NCBI GenBank assembly: GCA_015039465.1
Contig: MU130220.1
Coordinates: forward strand, 129,483-178,795
DNA from: Phlegmacium glaucopus
Lineage: Eukaryota; Basidiomycota; Agaricomycetes; Agaricales; Cortinariaceae
Length of the DNA stretch: 49,313 nt
Direction of reading: 5' to 3'
Part shown: in pieces, positions 22,891 to 33,972 of the stretch
Position numbering within the stretch: the stretch's first letter is position 1
Layout of the letters: each line of letters opens with the position of its first letter
Notes under the pieces: model-generated
What the model saw: the letters and a program-made list of their open reading frames with translations, nothing else
Database searches by the model: none
What the model was told of the DNA's origin: nothing
Program-made: the position numbers and the translations under genes

Positions 22891-23726
22891 TTCAGCAGGT
22901 TATAGATGCAAAAGCGGTGCTAACCGTAATGCCATCCTTGTAGAATGTCCATCAGAAATTGGTAAAGCTGCAGCAGAGAATTTTTGACAGTTTGACAAGA
23001 CTTTACAACCTCTTCAAGAAAATTTTCCGACGGTTGTCGCGGTGTGTTACATCAGCAGATGACTCAGTTCGACCTTTTTCACGTGCATTAGGTGAAAATC
23101 AGACTTTTAGACATGAAAACTTGCTCAGAAAGTCGAACAGAGTGTATTTGGACCATTACGTAGCCAGAAAAGGTATGATTGGGAAATTTTTTATTAAGCC
23201 GTCCTCTGGCACCCCCTCCCCTCCTACACCGTGCCTCGGCATTTGCCGGTGAGTACCCCTTGACCTCAAGTAACCTGGGTAGGCCCCGGTATATTAGTAT
23301 GCAGGTGTGTTAAATCAATGTCACTATGATCTAACGAACCGAGAACCGAACGGTTCAGATTCAGTTCAGTTCACTCCAAGGATCTTCATCAGGAAAATAG
23401 CATGTCGGTAGAACAAATAGAACCGCTGGAAACTGATAGAAACGGTAGCCTTGCTAAATACATTAAGTACCAATTTTATCAAGTGATTTTAATGCCCTAG
23501 CTATTGTCGTTAGAGCCAGGCAACGCAGAACGTAGCCTAGGAACTCTAGCAGCCAGACTTCAAGAAAATATGTAGACACTAAGTTAGAGCTTCAATAAAA
23601 AACTACATTCCCTTTAAAATTAGAATACTATTTCGTGCATATGATGATCTGCAAAATGATTTACATAGTACCCCGCAAAAGCATCAAGAGATAAGGTGTA
23701 GTCAAAGTTAAGTGGGATAAACAGTT
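22891..23726. other. Spacer with a hAT-end relic
   Basis: No gene resolved; upstream exons of the PHD gene may lie here on the minus strand. Positions 23336-23390 resemble the inner part of a hAT terminus (GGTTCAG/TTCAGTTC then CCAAGGATCTT), a decayed relic. Confidence 0.45.
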
Positions 23727-25199
23727 TAGTGATGCCAAAGTTCAGTTCAGTTCAGTTCTTCAACTATTTTTGGAGAACCGAGAACCGAACTGAAAGGTTG
23801 CTGGCTGAACTGAACCAGAACCGGAACCAGAACCGAAAGAACCGGTTCTGTTGGTTCTGTTCTGTTCTAGAATCAGTTCGAACCGTTGAACCAATAGAAA
23901 CTCTTGAAATTCATGTTTTATCCATTCAATTTCCTCATTTTTTTTCCTTTCGGTTGGCAACATGCATTATTGATTTATTACTACATTAATATACATAGTA
24001 ATACCGACTAAAATAAAAATAAATTAAGATTTTAAAAAATACCTCCCAGGAGGTTGTTGCAAGTGATGGGGATGTTCCTGGGCGTCATATGTGTTGTGCG
24101 TTGATCATAGCTGTCTATAGTTAATAAAAATAAAATAAAAAACCCTCTGTTAAGGGGTGGTTGCTAGAATGACTGGTGCATGCCTAAAACGGGGACAGGG
24201 GCGTCAAACAGGGGGTGTGGGGATGTTCTGGTGTCATACATGTCATGCATCAATCATAGCTGTCTATAGAGCTGTCAACTTGAAGATAATGTATTTTATG
24301 AACCACAGCTGGCGTACCTTGGCCCATGATGTCACTCATGACACCCCTAAGTCGTCATCCGTTCGTTCATTGTCCATTTGTTCATTGTTGTTTGCTCATC
24401 GTTCGTTCATCCATTCATCATCCATCAGTCGTCCATTCATTTGTCAGTTGTTTGGTTGTTTGGCATCATTTGTTCATTTGTCTGTTGTAATTAGAATTAA
24501 GTTAGAATTAGAAAACATACCTTAGAAAACATACCTCCAGGGGGTAGTGCTCGTCATCGTGACATGGTGAGATGGGGTGGCTCATCGCCGCTGTTGTTGT
24601 AGACTAAGGAATGGTGTATAATGAACATGAGGGGGTTAAATTGCAGGGTTCCCAAAGAGGTTTGTCGTTTGTCGTCATTCATTGTCATTCATTTGACATT
24701 GTTTGTTGGCCGTCATTTGTCTATCGTAGTTTACATTAGAAATAAACTTTAACTTAAAAACACACCTCCTAACTTCAAGGGGGGGGGGGGTACTGCCCAT
24801 TGGCTCATTGCTGCTATCATTGTAAACTGTAATAACAATAAAAGAGTAATGTTACCGTAGCGTATTAAAACAAAAACTTACCAAAAATAACTCCCCCAGT
24901 GGGGAGTTGTTGGCATTGTTGGATGCATATTCTTCATTGTTCATTTGTCGTTGTTCTTTTATTGTCGTTGTTCATTCATCTTTATTGTTCATTCATTGTT
25001 ATTAGTTGTTTGTCATTATTATTTGTTTGCAGTTATTGTTTGTTCATTGTCATCCATTTGTTTGTTGTCATTCATTTGACCTTGTTTGTTGGCCTGTCGT
25101 AGTTTACATTAGAATTAAATTTAAACTTAAAAACACACCTCCTAAATTCAGGGGGGGTAGCACCCATTGTTGTCGTGCTTGTCATCGTGACGTAGTGAG
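23727..25199. mobile_element. Second hAT element, left part
   Basis: Starts TAGTGATGCCAAAGTTCAG with the same GGTTC/GAACC subterminal repeats as the right end of the element at 20734-22745. It is thus the same family in the opposite orientation. The interior shares the CCTAAAACGGGGACAGG and TAGCTGTCTATAG units with that element. It is interrupted at 25200 by an LTR insertion and resumes at 42191. The 8 bases before it (AAACAGTT) do not match those after 42709 (GGAATGGG), so the two outer ends may belong to different insertions. Confidence 0.72.
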
Positions 25200-25603
25200 T
25201 GTTATGGCGACTATAAGCTTGCACTCGCATTCGGTGCTGGGCCGATAGATTAAGTAACTAGGGACTGTCGTACAGTTGCAATCGTGTTCAACAAGTTAAG
25301 ACTGAGGACGGCGTGTTCTGAGCAAGCTAGTAGATTAAGACTGTAGGTATACAGAAGGTCTAAACTAAGGATTGTAGCTATAGGTATGGCTCTTATATAC
25401 TAGAGGGTCGAGTCAGAGATAAGGGCGATGCCCATGGTCCGTGCTAAGTATGAGTCGGTACGAGTCAAAGATAAGGGAAGTGGGAACGGTAGCTATATAT
25501 AGTACAAGAGAAGGTTCAGGGTCAAGGGTAGGTTGAGGAGTGATGGTGTAAGGGAGTGATAGGGGAAAGGAAAAGTATAGTACCAAGAGGGGAAAAGAGT
25601 AAG
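25200..25603. mobile_element. LTR (left part), itself split by a Ty3 insertion
   Basis: Begins TGTTATGG after GTGAG (25195-25199). Its other end reads CATAACA at 42184-42190 and is followed by GTGAG (42191-42195): TG...CA ends, short terminal inverted repeat and a 5-bp duplication, as for a solo LTR. The Ty3 element starting at 25604 sits inside it. Confidence 0.75.
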
Positions 25604-26280
25604 TGTTAGGGCAACTGCGACGCTGACTTAGTCAAGCTAGCAGGGGATCCAAAGTTAATAATATTTCAGAAAAGATATCTACAAGTGACTTACCTAGCAG
25701 GGGATCCAAAGAGGAAAGGATGGGGATCCCTGCTAGGCTGGGGGTGTTTAAGTACTAATATGGACATAACAGAGATATAAAATAAATAAAGGAATGATAC
25801 GATAATAATTAATTAATTAAATAAGAAGTGGTGCGATATGAAAAATAGAAATAAAAGACGGAGTGAATCGGAGGACCGGAGTCGGAGCGGAACTACGGGA
25901 TTCCGGAGTCAACCGGTGACGGAAGCGGAGTTGGACGGAAGGTCGGAGGTCGTCGGAAAGGTGGGGTGTATGATTCTAGAGTTGAGGTTTGGGTTAAAGT
26001 CGGGTGTCCCCTAACATCCATCCCCCCCTTCGGTAGGTGACGTCCCGGCACGAAAGGAAACTGTTCGAATTTGGCCATCCTGATGTGCTTAGGAGCTCCG
26101 GGGTACTTCTTGTGGAATTCCGCAACTAATTCGGGGGCATGTATGTTTTCCCGAGGCTCCCAGGTGTTATGTTCGATTCCGAAGTCTTGCCACTTCACGA
26201 GGTATCGGAATCTCCTGTTTATAACTCTGCTGTCGAGGATTTCCTTGACGACCCATTCCTCTTCTCCATCAATGATTTCC
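25604..26280 (-). mobile_element. Ty3 chromovirus, 3' end: chromodomain, polypurine tract, LTR
   Basis: LTR 25604-26016 (413 bp, TGTTAGGG...CCCTAACA), preceded by the target duplication GTAAG (25599-25603). Reading the minus strand, a coding segment from 26280 holds a chromodomain (RYLVKW, NTWEPRENIHAPELV), which targets integration to marked chromatin. The polypurine tract GAAGGGGGGGATGGA (26017-26031) follows, then the LTR. The coding sequence stops abruptly at the A-run at 26281, where reverse transcriptase and integrase should be; I read this as a contig end. Confidence 0.85.
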
Positions 26281-26305
26281 AAAAAAAAAAAAAAAAAAAA
26301 AAAAA
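26281..26305. other. 25-A run: probable assembly-gap placeholder
   Basis: The run is 27 A long, but the last two belong to the following repeat (AAGCACGTGG also occurs at 19959). Exactly 25 remain, the same as at 40924 and 45961. It cuts a Ty3 polyprotein in mid-frame on its left and starts a repeated segment on its right. Confidence 0.75.
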
Positions 26306-26433
26306 AAGCACGTGGTTACACAACCTGATAGTATGCTGATATGTTTGCCCGCAGAGACTGATGAGTTCATATTAGACCATCACCTGTCACATTCTGTCGC
26401 AATGGCTGATATGCTAATTCTGATTTTTCCGAC
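26306..26433. repeat. Second copy of the 19959-20086 segment, at a contig edge
   Basis: 128 bp starting AAGCACGTGG and ending TTTTCCGACA, with one difference seen from 19959-20086. Beyond it the sequence switches to array-type DNA. A repeat at a contig edge is what an unresolved assembly branch or a second haplotype would give. Confidence 0.85.
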
Positions 26434-26696
26434 ATACGGTTGGCGTTTTTAGATATACCAGACCCAGTAGCGGAAATGGGATTGATCATAATAACTATTG
26501 TATAATTATTAAAGAGATAAACTCTTCAGGATGCATGACCAACCCAAAATCTCCTCTACCTTCTCTTCTCTGCTTGGGCCTTGGATCGTAACGCAGAACG
26601 TGCCTATGGACTTGCATTGGTCACGCCCGTCAAAGTACGATTGTCAACGCGTGAAATCCCTAAATTGATTTGTGACGCGCGACTGAATCAGTTTTT

Positions 26697-27792
26697 CTAA
26701 ACTTCAATATTTCCCGATGAAATTGGCTGCAATTCGAAGTGGATAGGTGATACAGAGGGCACACTTTCCGACGGTTGCTCTCTGACGGTTGCAGGCTTCC
26801 CCCGGGTGACCCGATAAATGATGAGAAGTGGAGATAAGACCTATAAGAGTTTTGAATGAGTAACTTTATTGCTTGACGGCGAAGTCCGAGAAACCTGCGA
26901 AGGCTTACATATATGTTGACTAACAGTTGCAGTGGAACATATGATGGGTTGCCGCTGTTGTCCTTCAGATATTTCGAGTACTCAGTATTCACGTACCAAT
27001 CCTGCCGGGCGTCGAGAATGAGGTAGATCAAGCTGAAGACGATAATAAGCGCCGAAGATTCAACGCAGATAATCACGACCATCGTGTAGGGACTATTACG
27101 TTCCATTCCAATTGCCTTCCGCATGTATCTTTCAAAATGTATAATTCTGAAAGTAATCATGATGGCAGTGAAGATGTTGAGAACGACTGTGACCCCGGTC
27201 ACGGGGAGAGTCGTTCCTATTGTGATATTGACAATACCGGAGGCTTGATAAATAAAATGACAATGCAGAAAGGCGACATGATGCAACGACTCATACCGAG
27301 TGACAATAACGCCAACAGGACGAGAACAGCGATCAAGGCTATTTGACGACGTTGCGAGACTCCCACACATAGCATCGCGCAACGCCAGAGCTATGTAGCG
27401 CACAGGAAAAGAGAAACAGTCAAGACACCTTCCTCATAGATCTTTTGAAATTTGCTTACCATAAACCCATCAGCACCCCAATTAGCGAGTGTAATACATG
27501 TCAAATCCACAATTCTAATTTGAACGAATAAGCGTGGATTGGGCCCGTCCTCACGGAAAATGTTCTGTGTGAGGGCAACAGTCGTTGTGCTTAGGTACAG
27601 TGTACTGATGGCGACCATGAACGTAGTGTATACCAGCAAAAAGTTCCGTATCCTTCGAGAGACGTTTTGCGAAGTGGTCAGGAGGAGAGGAACGTAAGAG
27701 ATGCTGAGAGAAAGTATGCCTCCATATATCACTGCAGAAAGGATAATGCCTATCATCCATAATTCATTAGTATTGGAGTTAGGCGCTGTCAT
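26697..27792 (-). CDS. 7-TM array gene A, four exons
   Basis: Exons 27792-27460, 27390-27297, 27243-26909, 26840-26697 sum to 906 nt (301 aa), phases agree. About seven membrane segments: IGIILSAVIYGGILSL, FLLVYTTFMVAISTLYL, a shorter one near TCITLANWGADGFM, ALIAVLVLLALLSL, VTGVTVVLNIFTAIMI, VVIICVESSALIIVFSLIYL, and one spanning the exon 3/4 junction. The C-terminal tail (about 40 residues, Ser/Pro/Glu-rich) should be cytosolic. The family is agaricomycete-specific and uncharacterised as far as I recognise; GPCR-like topology is inference. Exon 1 is nearly identical to gene B. The start ATG (MTAPNSNTNELW) lies about 70 nt downstream of a TATA-like box. Confidence 0.88.
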
Positions 27793-27859
27793 TGTACACA
27801 AAGGAGAGGTTTTTTGGAGAATGAACGTGAGTCAGGACAGAACGACAAGGTAGTAGAGG

Positions 27860-27866
27860 TTATATA
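27860..27866 (-). promoter_or_regulatory. TATA-like box of gene A
   Basis: TATATAA on the minus strand, 68-74 nt upstream of the ATG, inside a block (GGTGCGTATATAA) conserved in front of every intact array gene. Confidence 0.7.
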
Positions 27867-28199
27867 CGCACCACTCTTAGCCGTAATACTTGGATCCATC
27901 AGTTGATCAATCCAACATTACAGGCGACAGATGCGAAATAACAATAAGTATTCTCGTGCTACGAGAAGGGACTCTTCAAACACAGAACTTCGCCCGAATG
28001 GTGACAGAGCAGTAGCCATTTTGGTTCTATTTGGAAAGCTTGAGTATCTTGCAGACTAGTTGAAGGGTGTGGATGAGTGGACGGGCGGATGAGTACGAGG
28101 CGGCAGGCAGTGCTAGTTTGAGGAGGTTTGGGGTTGGTGTTGATGGACAAATGATTACATGATGCTGAGCCGAGCAAGAGCCGAGACGAGATTCCACCG

Positions 28200-28970
28200 A
28201 CAAACTTCAACCTCTCCGTAGCAGTGTTGGACAGTCGGTGACTGAAAGTCGAAAGTCAGGTCATGACGACTAGTCAAAGTCAGTGACTAGTCAATGACTG
28301 TGAAATGACCATGACTTTTCTCATCACATGGTACTGCCAAACCAGCTTATCAATCACTTCTTTTACATCATATCATTGACGATATTCGTGACATAATTGA
28401 TGTTGCATTAGAGCCTGAGGCCTGAGATTCCAATTTCATCTTCTGCGCTGTCGTCGTGTCATAAGGTGGGATATTTTGAAGCCTTTTGGTTACCTGAATT
28501 TAGTGAGTTTCAGCTGTTTTTATTGATTTGTGTGGTGGTATGATCAACTTACTATCAATTCCGTGCTCACAATTTAGAAGCAACATGTATCGTGAGCTAT
28601 TTTAACCGATCCATTTTTAATTATCTTCGGGTCATGTGTAGGAATTTTTTTGGGAGTTCGAACTGGAGTGGAGGATAGGTCCTTTGAAGATATCTTGTTA
28701 TAAGGCAGTAACGGACGAATGTGGATTTATCCCATGGTTAATGGTTTTTCTTCGATCCTGGGTTGGGGTACGTTGGCGTTTTTAGATATCCCAGATGCGG
28801 TAGCAATAATGAGATTCATAAACTTGGGTTCTACAACCATCTCCACCTGCGTTTAAATGGTGACGCTGTGCCATTTGTTGATGCTCGGATCCCTGTGATA
28901 CCAACCGTCGTCGTGAGCGGCGGGATGATCCAGACGTTCGACAGTTCAACCCAATTTTGCATTAGTATTT
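28200..28970. other. Spacer with a TGAC/GTCA cluster
   Basis: 28230-28320 is packed with TGACT/AGTCA motifs, including two copies of GACTAGTCA, in both orientations. The rest is AT-rich and shares the array's downstream block (TTGGCGTTTTTAGATATCCC at about 28771). No gene. Confidence 0.6.
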
Positions 28971-30069
28971 CTAAACTTCAATATTTCGCGATGAAATTGG
29001 CTGCAATTCGAAGTGGATAGGTGTTACAGAGGGCCCACTTTCCGACGGTTGCTCTCTGATGGTTGCAGGCTTCCCCCGGGTGACCCGATAAATGATGAGA
29101 AGTGGAGATAAGACCTATAAAAGTTTTGAATGAGTAACTTTATTGCTTGACGGCAAAGTTAGAGAAACCTGCGAAGGCTTACATATATGTGGACTAACAG
29201 TTGCAGTGGAAAATATGATGCGTTGGCGTAGTTGACGTCCTTCAGAGATTTCGATTGCTCAGAATTCACGTGCCGATCCTGCCGGGAGTCGAGAATGAGG
29301 TAGATCAAGCTGAAGACGATAATAAGCGCCGAAGATTCAACGCAGATAATCACGACCATCGTGTAGGGACTATTACGTTCCATTCCAATTGCCTTCCGCA
29401 TGTATCTTTCAAAATGTATAATTCTGAAAGTAATCGTGATGGCAGTGAAGATGTTGAGAACGACTGTGACCCCGGTCACGGGGAGAGTCGTTCCTATTGT
29501 GATATTGACAATACCGGAGGCTTGATAAATAAAATGACAATGCAGAAAGGCGACATGATGCAACGACTCATACCGAGTGACAATAACGCCAACAGGACGA
29601 GAACAGCGATCAAGGCTATTCGACGACGTTGCGAGACTCCCACACATAGCATCGCGCAACGCCAGAGCTATGTAGCGCACAGGAAAAGAGAAACAGTCAA
29701 GACACCTTCCTCATAGATCTTTTGAAATTTGCTTACCATAAACCCATCAGCACCCCAATTAGCGAGTGTAATACATGTCAAATCCAGAATTCTAATTTGA
29801 ACGAATAAGCGTGGATTGGGCCCGTCCTCACGGAAAATGTTCTGTGTGAGGGCAACAGTCGTTGTGCTTAGGTACAGTGTACTGATGGCGACCATGAACG
29901 TAGTGTATACCAGCAAAAAGTTCCGTATCCTTCGAGAGACGTTTTGCGAAGTGGTCAGGAGGAGAGGAACGTAAGAGATGCTGAGAGAAAGTATGCCTCC
30001 ATATATCACTGCAGAAAGGATAATGCCTATCATCCATAATTCATTAGTATTGGAGTTAGGCGCTGTCAT
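28971..30069 (-). CDS. 7-TM array gene B, four exons
   Basis: Exons 30069-29737, 29667-29574, 29520-29183, 29114-28971 sum to 909 nt (302 aa). Exon and intron lengths match gene A except for one extra codon in exon 3. Exon 1 differs from A by a single residue; the main divergence is the extracellular-loop-like stretch of exon 3 after LIYLILD (SRQDRHVNSEQSKSLKD in B). Recent duplication with divergence concentrated in one loop. No inactivating change seen. Confidence 0.88.
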
Positions 30070-30136
30070 TGTACACAAAGGAGAGGTTTTTTGGAGAATG
30101 AACGTGAGTCAGGACAGAACGACAAGGTAGTAGAGG

Positions 30137-30143
30137 TTATATA
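30137..30143 (-). promoter_or_regulatory. TATA-like box of gene B
   Basis: Same TATATAA and same distance to the ATG as in gene A (offset 2,277 bp). Confidence 0.7.
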
Positions 30144-31152
30144 CGCACCACTCTTAGCCGTAATACTTGGATCCATCAGTCGATCAATCCAAAATTACAG
30201 GTGACAGATGCGAAACAACAATAAGTATTCTCGTACTACGAGAAGGGACTCTTCAAACGCAGAACTTTACCCGAATGGTGACAGAGCAGTAGCCATTTTA
30301 GTTCTATTTGGAAAGCTTGGGTATCTTGCAGACTAGTTGAAGGGTGTGGATGAGTGGACAGGCGGATGAGTACGAGGCGGCAGGCAGTGCTAGTTTGAGG
30401 AGGTTCGGGGTTGTTGCAGGTAGATCAAGGGATGGGAAAATGATTACAGCCGAGACGAGATTCCACCGACAAACTTCAACCTCTCCGTAGGCCTGGTAGA
30501 AAACATTTGTAAACAAAGCCAGCTGCAAAGCCGAAGATCAGCAGACTCTGAATATCATTTACTGAGACACATTTAGAGGGTGATAACAACTACACAAGAT
30601 GCTTGCAGTCATACAAGGGCTCCAGTCTGATAAGTTATTTGCGTATGTGCGTTTATCTCGTTTGTTTGATCCGATCATGTTGGCATATGTTGGCCCTGTT
30701 AGATATCCCAGAACCAGTAGCGAAAATGAGACCGGTTAACTACTGTTACTGTCGACCAACTTCTTCAAAGCTTCAAGCCCGGTAAGAACTAGTTTTGCGC
30801 TAGCCTGCATGGGTATGGCCGATTCTGAAATTAGAGATATCTTCAGGAAGCGTGACCAACCTCAAAATGCCCTCAACCTGCTCTCCTCCGTTCAGATCGT
30901 AACGCAGAACATCCCTATGAACTTCTTTTGGCACGTTCTCAAAGTACAATTGGGACGCGTGCAATCACCAAATTGATTTGTGACGCGCGACTGAAGAGTA
31001 GATACAACCCGGGTTCCATAAAAATCAACAGATTCTCCACCAGCATTTAACCGGGGACACTGCCGCTGGGATCCCTGTGATACTAACCATCGTCGTGAGC
31101 AGTGGGATGATTTAGACGTTCGACAGTTCGATCCATTTCTGCATTAGTATTT
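30144..31152. other. Array linker, B to C
   Basis: Holds the upstream block (GGGTATCTTGCAGACTAGTT at about 30318) and the downstream block of gene C (ATATCCCAGAACCAGTAGCG near 30702). No intact frame. Confidence 0.6.
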
Positions 31153-32212
31153 CTAAACTTCAATATTTCCCGGTGATAATGGCAGCTGTTCGAAGCGCAT
31201 AGCTGATAAAACGGGCCCACTTCCCGAAGGTTGCTCTCTGATGGTTAAGGACCTCCCCCGGGCGACCCGATAAATGATAAGAAGTGGAGATAGGACCTAT
31301 ATGAATTTTGAATGAGTTTCTTTATTGCTTGACCGCAAAGTCCGAGAAAGCTTACATATACATGCACCAACAGTAGTTCCATTAGAACATATACTGAGGC
31401 AGAAATTGGCTGAAAGTAAAGAATGATGTAGGTCAAGCTGAAGATGATAATGAGCGCCGAAGATTCAACGCAGAGAATAACGACCGTCATGTAGGGACTG
31501 TCACATTCCATTCCCACCGCCTTCTGCATGTATCGTTCAAAATATAGAAGACGTAAAGTAATCAGGACGGCAGTGAAAATGTTGAGAGTAACTGTGACTC
31601 CGGTCAGGGTGAAAGTCATTTCGAATATGATATTGAGAAGGCCAGAGGCTTGATGAATAAAAAGTCAATGAAGAAAGGCCACATGATGCAACGACTCATA
31701 CCGAGTGACAATAACCCTAATACGACGAGAACAGCGACCAAAGCTATTCGACGACGTCGCGAAACTCCTTCATATAGCATCGCACACCGCCAGAGCTATG
31801 TAGCGCACATGAAAAGATAAACAGTCAAGACGCCTTCCCCACATATCTTTTGGAATTTTCTTACCATAAATCCATCAGCACCCCAATTAGCAAGTGTAAT
31901 ACACGTCGAATCCAGAATTTCAATTTGACGGTTGTAAGCGAAGATGTCATAGACTTTCGTTGTGAGGGCGATAGTCGCTGTGATTATGTACATGGTACTG
32001 ATTGCGACCATGAGCGTAACGTATACCAGCAAAAAGTTCCGCATCCTTCTAGAGTTGTTTTGCGAAGTTGTTAGGAGGAGAGGAATGTAAGAGAGGCCGA
32101 GAGAAAGTATGCCCCCATATATCACTGCCGAAACGATGACGCCTATCATCTGTAGTTCAAACTCAACCCTAGTGAAATTGTCCCAGGCGGGATCGATGTT
32201 AGGCGCTGACAT
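31153..32212 (-). CDS. 7-TM array gene C, four exons
   Basis: Exons 32212-31865, 31795-31702, 31648-31356, 31296-31153 sum to 879 nt (292 aa), phases agree. It starts MSAPNIDPAWDNFTRVEFEL. The transmembrane plan and TM6 motif (CVESSALIIIFSLTYIIL) are kept, and the loop after TM6 is short (YFQPISASVY), unlike A and B. More diverged than A/B, so an older copy. No frame damage. Confidence 0.86.
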
Positions 32213-32271
32213 TGTAGAAACTTTTTGGAGAGTGAACGTGAGTCGGGAACAGAAAGACAAGGTGGCAGAGC

Positions 32272-32278
32272 TTATATA
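32272..32278 (-). promoter_or_regulatory. TATA-like box of gene C
   Basis: TATATAA on the minus strand, about 62 nt upstream of the ATG, in the conserved GGTGCGTATATAAGC context. Confidence 0.7.
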
Positions 32279-32579
32279 CGCACCACTATTCGCATGGTAC
32301 TCGGGTCCATCAGTCGATAAATCCAAAATTACAAGGGACAGATGCGAAGCAACAATAAGTATTCTCGTGCTGAGAGACGGGATCCTTCAAACGCAGAACT
32401 TCTTCCAAATGGTGACCATTTAAATTCTATTTGGAAAGCTTGGGTATCTTGCAGACTGGTTGGAAGGTGTGGATGCGTGGACGGGTGGATGAATGCAAGG
32501 TCAACGAGGCAGCAACTTGAAAGTAAGGCAGCAACATGAGGCAGTGCAGTCACACTGATGTCACAAACATAAAGTTCAA

Positions 32580-32655
32580 ACCAGGATCCTATCATCCATA
32601 GCTCGAGAGATAGCCTCGCTTGGCTGGTAGATGATGTTAGGCACTGACATTACAA
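32580..32655 (-). pseudogene. Relic of a 7-TM exon 1
   Basis: On the minus strand an ATG (MSVPNIIYQ...) is followed by a ATGGATGATAGG segment like the start of exon 1 in other copies, then similarity stops. A closely related 5' piece lies at the start of copy F (39393 downward), including the shared TAGCCTCGCTTGGCTGGT on the plus strand. Probably the remains of a lost array unit. Confidence 0.5.
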
Positions 32656-33161
32656 AAAGGAGAGTAAAATTTCTGGAGAACGAACCAAGAACGAACGCAA
32701 TTGAGAAACTTTGGTTGACAAACAAGGTCCACCAGAGTAACGCCGTGGCTATGTACTAGTAGTACTACTACTAGTACTAGGCAGACTCGACCCAGCTACT
32801 TGGGATTTGGGACGCAATTCCCTATTATTAGATCTTGGTAATTAAGCCGATACCGAAATAGAAAATCCAATACTGATGACTCGGAACAACAACAACCAGC
32901 GTCTATGTACTAGGCATTGCTTCCAGTGAGTAGTAATCGGATACAATCCAAATTTACTGAGGAGATGAAGCAACACCGCGGTCCACCACAGGCCATGATA
33001 CCACTATAAGTACAACCTAGACAAGGAACCAGTCTTTGTTAGAAACCATTCAAGTTCTTCAAGAACCGTTCTATAATTCCATTGACTTGGTTAGTAACAA
33101 AGAGAATTTACTGTTCAATCTTTCGGTTAACAAGAAACAAGAAACTAAAGAATAGTACAGC
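32656..33161. other. Array linker, no gene
   Basis: Contains CTAGTAGTACTACTACTAGT, a short palindromic CTAGTA tract (about 32754-32780), found in shorter form at 39505, 46462 and 48860. Nothing coding was recognised. Confidence 0.5.
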
Positions 33162-33368
33162 TCATTTCGCGGCGCCCAATCCCAGCTTGGTATTTTTTTG
33201 ATAAATCACAGTCAAAGGATCTTGTAATCCGCCCGGTGCTCCAATACGTTTGCTTCCTGACCTTCCCATCATAGCTAACATGCGGACCCATGGATTATTT
33301 GAACTGAGAATTTGATGCGGCCTGGTGAGAAGCAAAAAATGAGCTCGTATCAGTGACTCCACACCCAA
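33162..33368 (-). pseudogene. Possible G-patch domain remnant
   Basis: A minus-strand frame contains WVRMLAMMGRSGSKRIGAPG followed by GLQDPLTVIYQKNTKLGLGA. Spacing of the M-G, G, L-G-A-like and final GLGA positions resembles a G-patch domain, a glycine-rich motif that activates DEAH helicases in RNA processing. Only this exon-sized piece, with a plausible acceptor before it, is visible. It could be a captured gene fragment carried by the array. The family call is tentative. Confidence 0.35.
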
Positions 33369-33972
33369 TCCATACCTTCCCGACTTACATCTTAATTATA
33401 TTCGGGGTCACGCGCGGGAATGTTATTTATGCGTTCGAACATGAAGTACGCAGAAGTTAGAACCAACAATGACAAATTTTCCCCCTTTGCGATCAGATGT
33501 CTTCTTGTATTGACAGGAGCCGAGGATATGTCCTTTGAAAATATCCTGTTACAAGGTTAATAATTATAATGGGCGAATGTGAGTGTATTCGATCCAGATC
33601 ATGTTGGTGCATGTTGGCCTTTGTTAAAATCCCGGAACCAGTAGCAAAAATGAGATTGATTAACTACTGTATTAGTATAATTACGACCAACGCTTCAAGC
33701 CCGGTAAGAACTAGTTCTGCGCTGGCCTGCATAAGCAGATGTGAAATTAGAGATATCTTCAGGACTCGTGGCCAACTCAAAATCTCTTCAACCTTCTCTT
33801 CTCTGGTCAGGAGGCTCTGGATCGTAACGCAGAACGTCCCTATGAACTTCTTTGGTCACGCGCTTCAAGATACAATTGGGACACATGACGTCCTCTAGCT
33901 AAATCCCTAAATTGATTTGTGGTGGAATGATCCAGACGTTCGACCGTTCGAGCCACTTCTGCATTAATATTC
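33369..33972. other. Array linker, D downstream block
   Basis: Contains a version of the conserved downstream block (GTAGCAAAAATGAGATTGAT near 33640, and CCAATTGTATC on the minus strand). No intact frame. Confidence 0.5.

Noticed and set aside
26281..26307. Poly(A) tail of a retroposed transcript or LINE
   Set aside because: It lies beside the 5' side of a chromodomain frame, not at a transcript 3' end, lacks target duplications, and equals the other two runs in length.
29255..29716. 153-codon plus-strand frame in gene B, also in A
   Set aside because: Antisense shadow of exons 2-3 of the 7-TM genes.
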